In this document: positions 1-9,341 of the stretch, piece by piece
Position numbering within the stretch: the first letter of the stretch is position 1
How the letters are laid out: each line of letters opens with the position of its first letter
Assembly (NCBI GenBank): GCA_008638415.1
Contig: VWVT01000010.1
Location: 124,001 to 188,000 of the forward strand
Direction of reading: 5' to 3'
Source: Nocardiopsis sinuspersici
GTDB taxonomy: Bacteria > Actinomycetota > Actinomycetes > Streptosporangiales > Streptosporangiaceae
Length of the DNA: 64,000 nucleotides
Made by a program: the position numbers and the translations under genes
Notes under the pieces: model-generated
Told to the model about the DNA's origin: nothing
Seen by the model: the letters and a program-made list of their open reading frames with translations, nothing else
Database searches by the model: none

Positions 1-873
1 CCTTGGCGCAGGCTCTGTGAGCGGAGCGGCGCGGAACTGGTCGTCGTCCCCGTCGACGGGGACGGCCGTGTCGCGGCGGCGGACTTTCGAGCAGCCCTGG
101 GGCCGCGTGTGCGACTGGCCGCGGTCGCCCACGTCTCGAACGTGCTCGGCACGGTCAACCCCGTCCGCGAGATGATCGCGGACGCCCACCGGGACGGTGT
201 CCCCGTCGTGGTCGACGGGGCCCAGGCCGTCCCGCACCGTCCGGTGGACGTGCGCGAACTCGACGCCGACTTCTACTGCTTCTCCGGACACAAGGTCTAC
301 GGTCCGACGGGCACCGGAGCGCTCTACGGCAGGCGGGAACTCCTGACCGATCTGCCCCCATACCAGGTGGGCGGAGGAACGGTCAAGGGCGTCGCGCACG
401 ACGAACCCGTCCGCCACGTCCCCGTTCCCTCCCGGCTGGAGGCGGGCACACCGGACGTGGCGGGCGCGATCGGACTCGTCGCGGCCCTGGACTTCGTCGA
501 CGGCCTCGGCTGGGACGCCGTACGCCGACACGACGCCGAGCTCGTCGACCACGCGGTCCGGGTACTGAGGGGAGTCGACCGGGTGCGGGTGGTCGGTGCT
601 CCTGAAGCCGACCCCAGCGGCATCGTCTCCGTCGTGGTCGAGGGCGTCCACCCCTACGACGTGGGCGGGCACCTCGACCGGCACGGTGTCGCGGTCCGCA
701 GCGGGGTGCACTGCGCCAGTACGTTCCTCGACGACCTGGGACTGCTCGGCACGGTCCGGATCTCCTTCGGGGTCTACAACACCGTGGACGAGATCGACTT
801 CCTCGTCCGGGCGCTGGAGACGGTCCGACCCGGTGAGTGGACCAAGAACCACCCCGACAGCCGGTTCCTGTGA
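1..873 (+). CDS. Cysteine-desulfurase-like (SufS-type) class V aminotransferase, 5' truncated
   Basis: The reading frame is open from the first base, so the true start lies outside the window; about 290 codons are visible. The PLP-binding lysine sits in SGHKVYGPTGTG (codon at 292-294), followed by the EAGTP motif. The C-terminal RSGVHCA motif carries the catalytic cysteine (712-714), so sulfur abstraction from L-cysteine looks intact. Known family role: PLP-dependent transfer of cysteine sulfur to a persulfide carrier. No Suf scaffold genes are visible; its neighbours are a cystathionine-lyase-like enzyme one base downstream and deoxysugar genes. This suggests a dedicated sulfur donor for a natural product rather than housekeeping Fe-S assembly (inference). 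Confidence 0.85.
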   Translation, partial: PWRRLCERSGAELVVVPVDGDGRVAAADFRAALGPRVRLAAVAHVSNVLGTVNPVREMIADAHRDGVPVVVDGAQAVPHRPVDVRELDADFYCFSGHKVYGPTGTGALYGRRELLTDLPPYQVGGGTVKGVAHDEPVRHVPVPSRLEAGTPDVAGAIGLVAALDFVDGLGWDAVRRHDAELVDHAVRVLRGVDRVRVVGAPEADPSGIVSVVVEGVHPYDVGGHLDRHGVAVRSGVHCASTFLDDLGLLGTVRISFGVYNTVDEIDFLVRALETVRPGEWTKNHPDSRFL

Positions 874-874
874 C

Positions 875-2002
875 ATGCGGTTCGACACCAGGCTGGTCCA
901 GAGCGGACGGGAAGCCGACGGAACCGGGGCCACGGTGCCCCCCATCCACGTCGCCACGACCTACGACCAGCGCCACCAGGACCCGCCGCGCTACTTCTAC
1001 GCCCGCGGTGAGAACCCCACCCGGGAGGCGCTGGAGCACACGCTCGCGTCCCTGGAGGAGGTTCCCTTCGCCACCGCCTACTCCTCCGGGCAGGCCGCGG
1101 GGGACGCGATCCTCTCCGTCGTCCCCCCGGGCGGGCGGGTGGTCGCCTCCGACGACGTCTACGGGGGCACCCGCGCGTTGTTCGCCCTCCTGGACCGCAG
1201 GGGGATCACGGTGGACCACGTGGACCTCACCGACCGGGACGCACTGCGCGCGGCCCTGCAACGGGGGCCGGACCTCGTGTGGATCGAGGCGCCCACCAAC
1301 CCGCTGCTGAAGATCGCCGACCTGGCCGAGGTGTGCCCACGGGCCCGCGCCGCCGGGGCGGTCGTCGTGGTGGACAACACGCTCGCCAGCCCCGTGCTCC
1401 AGCGACCGCTGGACCTGGGGGCCGACGTGAGCCTGTACAGCACGACCAAGTCGATCGCGGGCCACAGCGACGCGGTCGGCGGGGCCCTCGTCTACCGGGA
1501 CGCCGAACTGCACCGGAGGCTGCTCTCCTACCGGACCGCGGTCGGCAACGTCCCCGGACCGCTCGACTGCTACCTGGTCCACCGGGGGCTGAAGACCCTT
1601 TCCCTGCGTGTGGCCCGGCAGGTGGCCAACGCGCAGGCGATAGCCGAGGCGCTGCGGGACTCGGGCCTCACCGGGGCCGTCCGCTACCCGGGGCTGCCCG
1701 AACACCCCCAGCACGACGTGGCCGGAAGGCAGATGTCGGGGCCCGGCTCCATCGTCTGCTTCGAGTGCCCGGTCGAGCCGGAGAAGCTCTTCCGCCGGCT
1801 GCGGCTCCACTCCTGCGCGGTGAGCCTCGGCGGAGTCGGATCGCTCATCCAGTGCCCGGCGCGGTCGACGCACGCGGGGATCCCCCGGAGCACGCGGCTG
1901 GAACTGGGCCTCACCGATGACCTGGTCCGGGTGTCGGCGGGGATCGAGGACGCCGCGGACCTGGTCGAGGACCTGTTGACGGCACTGCGCGCCACCGTTT
2001 GA
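875..2002 (+). CDS. Cystathionine gamma-lyase/synthase-like PLP enzyme (Cys/Met metabolism family)
   Basis: 375 aa, the normal length for the family. The ATG at 875 follows the TGA of the desulfurase-like gene by one base, so translational coupling is likely; the longer upstream frame runs inside the previous gene. Visible features are the YARGENPT phosphate-binding motif near the N terminus, VVVDNTLASPVLQRPL, the PLP lysine in SLYSTTKSIAGHSD, and a C-terminal SLGGVGSLIQCP motif. Family members carry out gamma-elimination or gamma-replacement on cysteine, homocysteine or methionine derivatives. Pairing with a desulfurase beside rmlB, rmlA and a sugar methyltransferase suggests supply of a thiol or methanethiol group to a product (inference). 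A housekeeping methionine gene is less likely because metY-metX lies elsewhere in the window. Confidence 0.85.
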   Translation: MRFDTRLVQSGREADGTGATVPPIHVATTYDQRHQDPPRYFYARGENPTREALEHTLASLEEVPFATAYSSGQAAGDAILSVVPPGGRVVASDDVYGGTRALFALLDRRGITVDHVDLTDRDALRAALQRGPDLVWIEAPTNPLLKIADLAEVCPRARAAGAVVVVDNTLASPVLQRPLDLGADVSLYSTTKSIAGHSDAVGGALVYRDAELHRRLLSYRTAVGNVPGPLDCYLVHRGLKTLSLRVARQVANAQAIAEALRDSGLTGAVRYPGLPEHPQHDVAGRQMSGPGSIVCFECPVEPEKLFRRLRLHSCAVSLGGVGSLIQCPARSTHAGIPRSTRLELGLTDDLVRVSAGIEDAADLVEDLLTALRATV

Positions 2003-2140
2003 CGGGGGAGCGCCACGACGTGGAGGGGTGGGGTGTGTGGACGCTCCCAGGAGGCCGGAGGTCGGCGCGGGCGCGGGAGGGGCTCCCCCCTGCGGCGCGG
2101 CCGGGCCTACGGGCGGCGACGAGTGCGGGCGGAGCGGCGT

Positions 2141-3127
2141 ATGAGGATCCTTGTCACGGGGGCGGCCGGGTTCATCGGCTCCAACTACGTCCGGCGCCTC
2201 CTCGGATCCCCCGCGCCGGAGCCGTACGGCGCGACGCGGCGGGTCACCGTGCTCGACAAGCTCACCTACGCCGGTAACAGGGCCAACCTCGAAGCGGTGG
2301 AGGGAACACCCGGGTTCACCTTCGTGGAGGGTGACACCACCGACGCCGCCCTGGTCCGGGCGCTCGTCTCCACGCACGACGCCGTGGTCCACTTCGCGGC
2401 CGAGTCGCACGTCGACCGGTCCATCCTGTCGGCTCAGGACTTCGTGTTGTCCAACGTCGTGGGTACCCAGACGCTGCTCGACGCCTGCCGTGAGTACGGG
2501 GCGGGGCCCTTCGTCCAAGTCTCCACCGACGAGGTCTACGGGTCGGTGGAGTCGGGAGCCTGCACGGAGGACTCCCCGCTGCGTCCCAGCTCTCCCTACG
2601 CCGCGTCCAAGGCGGCGGCGGACCTGCTGGCCCTCTCCTACCACCGCACGCATCGCATGGACGTGCGGATCCTCCGCAGCTGCAACGCCTACGGGCCCTA
2701 CCAGTTCCCGGAGAAGCTGGTCGCCCTTTCCGTCACCCGCCTCCTGGAGGGCGGAGAGGTACCCCTCTACGGCGACGGCATGCACGTGCGGGAATGGATC
2801 CACGTGGACGACCTGTGCGACGCCGTGCAGAGGGTCCTCCTGCACGGCCGAAGCGGAGAGGTCTACAACGTCGGCGGCACGGAGCTGACCAACAAGGAGA
2901 CGGTCGGCGCCCTGCTCACCGCCTGCGGCCGGGGCTGGGACAGGGTCCGCCACGTGGAGGACCGAAAGGGGCACGACCGGCGCTATTCGCTGGACTGGGC
3001 CAAGATCCGCTTTGAGCTCGGTTTCCGCCCGACCGTCGACCTGGCGGACGGCATGGCCGACACGGTCGCCTGGTACCGGACCAACCGCCGGTGGTGGGGG
3101 CACTCCGTGGGCACCGCCGCCTGCTGA
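2141..3127 (+). CDS. rmlB: dTDP-glucose 4,6-dehydratase
   Basis: 328 aa. The ATG at 2141 opens directly on the NAD-binding Rossmann motif (MRILVTGAAGFIGSNYV), so I prefer it to the upstream in-frame start at 2033. Hallmarks are HFAAESHVDRSI, the STDEVYG segment with catalytic Asp-Glu, the YAASK catalytic Tyr/Lys motif, and RSCNAYGPYQFPEKL with GDGMHVREWIHVDD. It converts dTDP-glucose to dTDP-4-keto-6-deoxyglucose, the branch point of deoxysugar biosynthesis. The matching first enzyme, rmlA, is encoded convergently at 4083-4964. No ketoreductase, epimerase or glycosyltransferase is visible here; they may lie to the left of the window. Confidence 0.95.
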   Translation: MRILVTGAAGFIGSNYVRRLLGSPAPEPYGATRRVTVLDKLTYAGNRANLEAVEGTPGFTFVEGDTTDAALVRALVSTHDAVVHFAAESHVDRSILSAQDFVLSNVVGTQTLLDACREYGAGPFVQVSTDEVYGSVESGACTEDSPLRPSSPYAASKAAADLLALSYHRTHRMDVRILRSCNAYGPYQFPEKLVALSVTRLLEGGEVPLYGDGMHVREWIHVDDLCDAVQRVLLHGRSGEVYNVGGTELTNKETVGALLTACGRGWDRVRHVEDRKGHDRRYSLDWAKIRFELGFRPTVDLADGMADTVAWYRTNRRWWGHSVGTAAC

Positions 3128-3187
3128 CCCAAGGGCCTGGCCCCCTCGCCCGGCCCCCGATGTCCGTTCCACCCCAGGAGGTATAGC

Positions 3188-4057
3188 GTGTCCCGTCCGT
3201 ACCTTGATCCGCACACCGTCAAGAGCGACCAGCGTGCTGCTTGGGACGCCATCAGCCCGGGCTGGGCAGTCGTGTTCGACACCTTCGAGCGGGGTGCGTC
3301 GCGGGTGACGGACCACTTGCTGGAGCTCGGTGGCGTCCGGCCGGGCCAGCGGGTGCTCGACGTCGCGACAGGGCCCGGGGAACCCGCGCTGACGGCCGCC
3401 GACGCGGTCGGCCCGGGCGGGAGCGTCCTCGGCGTCGACATCTCCCCGCGGATGCTGGAGCTCGCGGCCCGAAGGGCCGACGGAAGGAGCAACGTCGAGT
3501 TCGCCGTGGCGGACCTGGAGGGGATCGACCGCGCGCCGGGCTCATTCGACGTGGTGCTCAGCCGGTGGGGGCTGATGTTCGCCGTGGACCGGGTGGGCAT
3601 GATGCGCGCGCTCGCCCGGCTGCTCGTGCCCGGCGGGGTCCTGGCCGCCGCGGTCTGGGGACCGCCCGGTGCGGCGCCGATGATGTCGTTCGGCTACGGG
3701 GTGATCGGCAGGATGCTCGAACTACCGCCGCCCGCGCCGGGCGCCCCCGGACCGTTCACCATGGCGGACCCGGCGCAGGCGACCGCCGAGCTGCGCGAGG
3801 CCGGGTTCGAGGACGTGACGGTCACCGAGACCGTGGCGCCGTTCCGGTTGGCCACGGGCGCCCAGTACGCGGAGTTCACACGTGCCGTCGCACCGCCCGC
3901 GCTGATGGCGCGTGTACGCGACAGGTACGGTACCGAGGACGCGCCCGAGGTCTGGCAGGCGGTCGCCGAGGAGGTCGAAGCCTCCCACGCGGACGCCGAC
4001 GGCGTCGCGCTCCCCTCGACGACACTCTGCCTGCGCGCGGTGGCACGGGCCGTGTAG
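3188..4057 (+). CDS. Class I SAM-dependent methyltransferase (UbiE/Coq5-like)
   Basis: 289 aa, starting at a GTG preceded by a strong AGGAGG. The glycine-rich SAM motif VLDVATGPGEPAL lies near residue 60, followed by an acidic post-motif (GVDISPRMLELA) and a VVLSRWGLMFAVDR motif. The substrate cannot be read from sequence. Its place at the end of the rightward deoxysugar/sulfur genes makes it a tailoring methyltransferase candidate acting on O, N, C or S of the product (inference). It ends inside a strong bidirectional terminator. Confidence 0.85.
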   Translation: MSRPYLDPHTVKSDQRAAWDAISPGWAVVFDTFERGASRVTDHLLELGGVRPGQRVLDVATGPGEPALTAADAVGPGGSVLGVDISPRMLELAARRADGRSNVEFAVADLEGIDRAPGSFDVVLSRWGLMFAVDRVGMMRALARLLVPGGVLAAAVWGPPGAAPMMSFGYGVIGRMLELPPPAPGAPGPFTMADPAQATAELREAGFEDVTVTETVAPFRLATGAQYAEFTRAVAPPALMARVRDRYGTEDAPEVWQAVAEEVEASHADADGVALPSTTLCLRAVARAV

Positions 4058-4080
4058 CGGCCCCGGGCCGCTACACGGCC
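4048..4080. terminator. Bidirectional terminator between methyltransferase and rmlA
   Basis: A perfect 15-bp inverted repeat (4048-4062 with 4066-4080) with a 3-nt loop overlaps the stop codon of the methyltransferase and abuts the stop of rmlA. It separates two convergent transcription units. Confidence 0.8.
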
Positions 4081-4082
4081 CG

Positions 4083-4964
4083 TCAGCGGCGGACGCGTGC
4101 GCCGACCGCGGCGCGGACGACGTACTCGGCGTAGGGCGACTGCCCGAGCTCCTCGGCGAGGGCCAGGCAGTCGTCCGCGTCTATGTACCCCTCCCGCAGG
4201 GCGATCTCCTCCAGGCAGGCGACGCGCACCCCGTCGCGGCGCGCCGTGTCCCGTACCCGCAGGGCTGCTTCCAGAAGGGATTCCTCGGTCCCCGCGTCCA
4301 TCCAGAGCACGTCGGGGCCCAGGTTCACGAGCCGCGCCCGGCCCTGCTCGAGGTAGGCCAGGTTGACGTCGGTGATCTCCAGCTCCCCCCGGTCCGAGGG
4401 CTTGACCTCGGCGGCGATATCCAGGACGTCGTTGTCGTAGAGGTAGAGCCCGGTGACCGCCAGGTCGGAACGGGGACGGCCGGGTTTCTCCTCGATGGAG
4501 CGGAGCGAGCCCTCGGGACCCACCTCGGCGACACCGTAGCGGTGGGGGTCCGGGACCCGGCGGCCGAAGAGGACGCACCCGTCCAGCCCTTCGGCGGACT
4601 CCCGGAGCAACCGGGGCAGGTCCTGCCCGTGGAACAGGTTGTCGCCCAGGACGAGCGCGACGCTGTCCGCGCCGACGAAGTCGGAACCGAGTGTGAACGC
4701 CTCCGCCAGCCCGCTCGGCTCCGGCTGCTCGGCGTAGGAGATGTCGATCCCGAGCTGGTGCCCGTCACCGAGGAGGAGCCGGTACCGGGGCAGGTCGCGC
4801 GGGGTGGACACCAACAGGATCTCGCGAACGCCCATCTCCATGAGCGTCGCCAACGGGTAGTGGACCATGGGCTTGTCGTAGACCGGGAGCAGGTGCTTGG
4901 ACGTCGACTTGGTCAGCGGGGAGAGCCTGCTGCCGCTGCCTCCCGCGAGGACGATGCCTTTCAT
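4083..4964 (-). CDS. rmlA: Glucose-1-phosphate thymidylyltransferase
   Basis: 293 aa, typical RmlA length. It opens with the nucleotidyltransferase signature MKGIVLAGGSGSRLSPLT followed by SKHLLPVYDKPMVHYPL. EQPEPSGLAEAF and LVLGDNLFHG provide the substrate and metal-binding residues. It condenses glucose-1-phosphate and dTTP to dTDP-glucose, feeding rmlB. It is the last gene of a leftward unit after the P450 and the TylF-like methyltransferase. The gap of about 106 nt upstream contains a 7-bp hairpin (5041-5059) that could be an attenuator or processing site. Confidence 0.96.
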   Translation of the reverse strand: MKGIVLAGGSGSRLSPLTKSTSKHLLPVYDKPMVHYPLATLMEMGVREILLVSTPRDLPRYRLLLGDGHQLGIDISYAEQPEPSGLAEAFTLGSDFVGADSVALVLGDNLFHGQDLPRLLRESAEGLDGCVLFGRRVPDPHRYGVAEVGPEGSLRSIEEKPGRPRSDLAVTGLYLYDNDVLDIAAEVKPSDRGELEITDVNLAYLEQGRARLVNLGPDVLWMDAGTEESLLEAALRVRDTARRDGVRVACLEEIALREGYIDADDCLALAEELGQSPYAEYVVRAAVGARVRR

Positions 4965-5040
4965 GGGGTGCGATCACCGTCTTGCGTCAGGAGCGGACCA
5001 GGGCCCGCTCGGAACGGTCTCTCGTGTCGTCCGAGGGCCC

Positions 5041-5059
5041 CCGCGACCCTCCGTCGCGG
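5041..5059 (-). other. Small hairpin between tylF-like gene and rmlA
   Basis: CCGCGAC and GTCGCGG form a 7-bp stem with a 5-nt loop, in the untranslated gap of a leftward operon. There is no T-run, so a role in partial termination or mRNA processing is only a guess. Confidence 0.3.
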
Positions 5060-5070
5060 TCGGCACGGGG

Positions 5071-5844
5071 TCATCCCGGCCATCGGAGGTAGGCGGGGGC
5101 GGGGCGCCCCGGGAGGAGGCGGAACTCGCCGCTGCCGAGCCCCAGCGTCTCCCGTACCGCGAGGTTCTCGCCCGGCCACTTGGGGTGGTCGAGCTCGTCG
5201 AAGGCGAGCACGCTGCCCTTGGTCAGGTAGGGACGGACGCACTCCAGCGCGGCACGGGTCGGCGCGTAGACGTCCAGGTCGAAGTAGGCGAGGGCGATCA
5301 CGGTGTGGGGATTGTCCTCCAAGTAGCGCGGCAGGGTCTCCCTGACGTCGCCCTCGACGACGATCGTGCGTTCGCCGACGTGCCGCATGGGATCGGCCTG
5401 CTCGTGCGCCGCGACCACCGCTCGCAGGTGGTCGGGGTAGCTCGGGGGCAGGGCGAACCTGCCGACCACCGCGCTCGGACTCACCTGGTCCACGGGGGAG
5501 ACGTCGGGGAAACCGGTGAAGGTGTCGAACCCGACCACCCTGCGGAAGGGGTTGTAGGGCTCGTACACTCCCCGCAGGGCGGTGAAGGCCGCGAGGTGAC
5601 GGCCGTGCCGGACACCGAACTCCATGATGACCCCCGGGACGTCGAGGACCATCCGGTAGAGGGCGTCCATGGACATCAGGTCGGCGATCTGCTGCCGACG
5701 GAGGTAGAGGGGGAGGGCGTCGACCAGTTCCTCCGGGGGGATCGGCGTCTCGGAGAGGAGCTTGGCCAGGGCGCGACGCGCCTCCAGCTCCGGTTCGGAG
5801 TCGTGGGGGAAGACTCGGGGATCCCTGCCGCCGGTGTCCTTCAT
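5071..5844 (-). CDS. TylF/MycF-like macrocin O-methyltransferase family protein
   Basis: 257 aa from the ATG at 5844, which has an AGGCAGGAC ribosome site. An alternative GTG at 5916 overlaps the P450 stop and would add 24 basic residues. Recognisable TylF-family segments are GVIMEFGVRHGRHLAAF (SAM site), VVGFDTFTGFPDVS, ALAYFDLDVYAPTRAAL and VLAFDELDHPKWPGE, the last two carrying metal-ligand aspartates. The family methylates sugar hydroxyls on macrolides and other glycosylated products. Co-location with rmlA and rmlB supports O-methylation of a dTDP-derived deoxysugar (inference on substrate). Confidence 0.88.
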   Translation of the reverse strand: MKDTGGRDPRVFPHDSEPELEARRALAKLLSETPIPPEELVDALPLYLRRQQIADLMSMDALYRMVLDVPGVIMEFGVRHGRHLAAFTALRGVYEPYNPFRRVVGFDTFTGFPDVSPVDQVSPSAVVGRFALPPSYPDHLRAVVAAHEQADPMRHVGERTIVVEGDVRETLPRYLEDNPHTVIALAYFDLDVYAPTRAALECVRPYLTKGSVLAFDELDHPKWPGENLAVRETLGLGSGEFRLLPGRPAPAYLRWPG

Positions 5845-5909
5845 GGACGTCCTGCCTTTCTTCTCGGATCCGCGGCGGGTCCCCCGCGGAGTCGTCGGGT
5901 CCAGAGGGG

Positions 5910-7145
5910 TCACCACGTCACGGGGAGCTCTCGCAGGCCGTGGATGTTCGACTCGCCGCGGAAGGCGACTTCGCCCAGCGGGACCGCCGCGCGAAGGGAG
6001 GGGATCCGCCGGAAGAGGGTGCCGAGGACGATCTGGAGTTCGGCGCGGGCCAGGTTCTTGCCCAGGCAGTGGTGCCGGCCGTGCCCGAACGACAGGTGCC
6101 CCCGTCCGCGGCGGCCGATGTCGAGTTCGTCGGGGCGGTCGAAGACCTCGGGGTCGCGGTTGGCGGTCTGGATCACCGGAACCAGCCCCTCGCCGTTCGC
6201 GATCCGGGTCCCCGCGATGTCGAGGTCGGCCGACGCGGTGCGGGCCGTCGCGGCCTCGACGATGCTGCAGTAGCGCAACAGCTCTTCCACCGCACCGGGG
6301 ACGCGCGCCGGATCAGCGGTCATCAGGGCGAGCTGTCCGGGGTGTTCCAGCAGGGCCAGCGTCCCCAGGGAGATCATGCTGGAGGTGGTGATGTGTCCCG
6401 CGACGAGCAGCACGAACGCGGTGCTGGTCACCCCGTCGGGATCCGGGCGCCCCTCGGTCTCGGCTTCGGCCAGGAGACGGCTGAGGAGGTCGTCGCCGGG
6501 GCACCGCTCCTTCCACGCCACCACCTCCCCCAGGTACGAGCGGACGGTGTGCGCCGCTCGGAAGCGTTCGGCGGCGGGGGTGTTCCGGTCCATCATCAGG
6601 GCGCTGTCGGGTTCGAAACGCGCGTGTTCCGAGTAGGGCACCCCGAGGATCTCGCAGATCACCGTCGACGGCACGGGCAGCGCCAGGTGCCGGACCAGGT
6701 CCAGCGGTCCGCCGGAGCGCAGCATCCGGTCCACGCGGGCGTCGGTGATCTCCTGGATGCGCGGTCGTAGCCGCGACACCCGGCGCATCGTGAACTCGGC
6801 GGTGAGAGCGCTCCGGGTGCGTGTGTGCTCCGGCGGATCCTGCCAGTTCAGGGGCGTCCGGAAGTAGGAGTCGCGGCGCAGCCGCTCGCCGGCGGGGGCG
6901 AAGCGGGGGAAGCCCGGCGCACGCCGGTCCGCGCTCGTGTGCTGGTGGCCGAGGACGGAGCGCACGTCCTCGTAGCGGGTGACCATCCACGCCTCGTTCC
7001 CGCCCAGCATCCTGACCGGGGCGAGGGGGCGTTCGCGCCGACGCCGCGTGTACGCCTCCGGGGGGCTGAAGGGACAGGTCCTCGGCGCGGGGAACAACAA
7101 CTCGGGATCTTCGGCGGGGTCTACCTCGGAGGAGGGCGGTTTCAT
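5910..7145 (-). CDS. Cytochrome P450
   Basis: 411 aa from the ATG at 7145, which has GGGAG 5 nt upstream; the longer in-frame start at 7211 lies in AT-rich leader DNA. The I-helix motif is AGHITTS (usual AGxxT), the K-helix ELLR gives ExxR, and the heme-binding motif LSFGHGRHHCLGKNLAR contains the axial cysteine. This is a soluble class I bacterial P450 needing ferredoxin and reductase, neither of which is nearby. As first gene of the P450, tylF-like, rmlA unit it is probably a hydroxylase or epoxidase tailoring the product (inference). Confidence 0.93.
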   Translation of the reverse strand: MKPPSSEVDPAEDPELLFPAPRTCPFSPPEAYTRRRRERPLAPVRMLGGNEAWMVTRYEDVRSVLGHQHTSADRRAPGFPRFAPAGERLRRDSYFRTPLNWQDPPEHTRTRSALTAEFTMRRVSRLRPRIQEITDARVDRMLRSGGPLDLVRHLALPVPSTVICEILGVPYSEHARFEPDSALMMDRNTPAAERFRAAHTVRSYLGEVVAWKERCPGDDLLSRLLAEAETEGRPDPDGVTSTAFVLLVAGHITTSSMISLGTLALLEHPGQLALMTADPARVPGAVEELLRYCSIVEAATARTASADLDIAGTRIANGEGLVPVIQTANRDPEVFDRPDELDIGRRGRGHLSFGHGRHHCLGKNLARAELQIVLGTLFRRIPSLRAAVPLGEVAFRGESNIHGLRELPVTW

Positions 7146-7654
7146 CAGGGCTCCCACGGCACGGGGCTGTCGTCGAGTGCTCTTTTTGGTTCCTTTTAAT
7201 ATAGCTAACACGAGACCCGGTCAGAGTGAAACCCTGCGCATGGATGACTTTTCCGTTGCCCCATCACCTTGTCCGGCGATGCCTCCGAGGTCGCGGAGGC
7301 TTTCGGGTTCCTAATTAGCTATATATAAATGAACTCATGGGAGGATGTGAAAGAAGGGCAGGACCGGACGCTTCGCGCCCACGGCCGCGCCGTGGCGGGG
7401 CCTCGGGTCACCGGTTGCCGTCCCGCCGCCGTGGCTCCGGGTGCGGAAGACCACCGTGTCCGGGGCCACGCGGCCGTCGGGGGAGTCGGCGGCCTGGTCC
7501 GTGTTCTCGGCCGGGCGGCCCTCCGGCGGCCGGCCCGGCTGGAGCAATCCGTCCTCGGGCGGGCCTGCTGGGGAGCCGTTGGAGACGTCCGTAACGAACG
7601 GCCGGTAGGGCTCGGGAGGCTCCCCGTGCCTTCGCGCACGCAGGACGGCTCGGC
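7146..7654. promoter_or_regulatory. AT-rich intergenic region with 10-bp inverted repeat
   Basis: I see no convincing gene here. Two AT-rich patches (about 7180-7215 and 7310-7335) stand out from the GC-rich background. They carry the inverted pair ATATAGCTAA (7199-7208) and TTAGCTATAT (7315-7324). A small hairpin CCTCCG/CGGAGG lies between them at 7282-7299. The left patch sits about 55 nt upstream of the P450 start and could hold its promoter. The remainder, to the stop of the TetR gene, shows only GC-rich shadow frames. Confidence 0.5.
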
Positions 7655-8275
7655 CTACGCGTCGCTCGGGACGCAGGCCCGGGAGTTCTTTCCCCGCGAG
7701 TCGGAGCCGGCCCTTTCCAGGGCCGCGTCGATGAGCACCTCGGCGGCCTCGTGCGCCCGGTCGGCCGCCTCCGCCTGACCGGTGATCGCGGCGGTGGTCT
7801 GCGCACCCTCCGCCAGGAGCGCGAGCTGCACGGCGAGGGAGGGGTCCACGCCGATCCGTTCCACCAGCTCGCCCAGGTAGCGCTGGAAGGACACCTTGTG
7901 CTCGCGCGCGATGTCGGCGACGTCGGAGTTGACCGCACCCAGCTCCGCGAAGGCGTTGATGAACCCGCACCCCCGGAAGTCCTCCTCGCAGAACCAGTCG
8001 GACAGGAACCCGTAGACCGCCAACAGCTTCTCCCGGGGAGTGCCGGCCGCTCTCACGTGCTCGTCCAGCCCCTCGGCCCACATCCGCCGCCGGCCCCGCA
8101 GGACGGCCATGACGACGTCGTTCTTGGAGGGGAACAGCTGGTAGAGGCGGCGCAGCGAGACCCCGGCGGCGTCCCGTAGCTGGTCCATGCCCACGGACGA
8201 GAAGCCCCGCGTGTAGTAGAGCCGGTCGGCCGCGGCGATGATCCGTTGGCGGTACTCCTCTTTGTTCATGTCCAT
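7655..8275 (-). CDS. TetR/AcrR family transcriptional regulator
   Basis: 206 aa. The N-terminal helix-turn-helix (residues about 8-55) is classic: RIIAAADRLYYTRGF, then DAAGVSLRRLYQLFPSKNDVV. The C-terminal ligand domain includes WFCEEDFRGCGFINAFAELG, a pattern seen in TetR proteins next to hydrolase or oxidoreductase genes. It is divergent from the alpha/beta hydrolase at 8398, and three matching palindromes lie in the 122-nt gap. It most likely represses both itself and the hydrolase (inference). Two start codons, 8275 and 8269, are possible. Confidence 0.93.
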   Translation of the reverse strand: MDMNKEEYRQRIIAAADRLYYTRGFSSVGMDQLRDAAGVSLRRLYQLFPSKNDVVMAVLRGRRRMWAEGLDEHVRAAGTPREKLLAVYGFLSDWFCEEDFRGCGFINAFAELGAVNSDVADIAREHKVSFQRYLGELVERIGVDPSLAVQLALLAEGAQTTAAITGQAEAADRAHEAAEVLIDAALERAGSDSRGKNSRACVPSDA

Positions 8276-8296
8276 GTCCGCCAGTGTACTTGCGTT

Positions 8297-9234
<938 letters not shown>

Positions 9235-9275
9235 GGCGGGGGAGCGGGGGGAGTAGTGGCCACGGAGTGGCCAGT

Positions 9276-9313
9276 GGTCCCGGGAACGCGTTCGACGGGG
9301 CGCTCCCGGGACC
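9276..9313. terminator. Hairpin between convergent hydrolase and ATPase genes
   Basis: GGTCCCGGGA (9276-9285) pairs perfectly with TCCCGGGACC (9304-9313) around an 18-nt loop in the 107-nt convergent gap. Confidence 0.65.
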
Positions 9314-9341
9314 TTCCGCGTGATCGGCGTGATCGGAACCG

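Noticed and set aside
383..3316. 977-codon minus-strand frame opposite the rightward cluster genes
   Set aside because: The translation is low-complexity Gly/Arg/Val with no family motifs and lies antisense to well-supported PLP and RmlB genes.
7329..7778. 149-codon plus-strand frame starting in the AT-rich patch
   Set aside because: It overlaps the 3' end of the TetR gene, has no recognisable domain and no good ribosome site.
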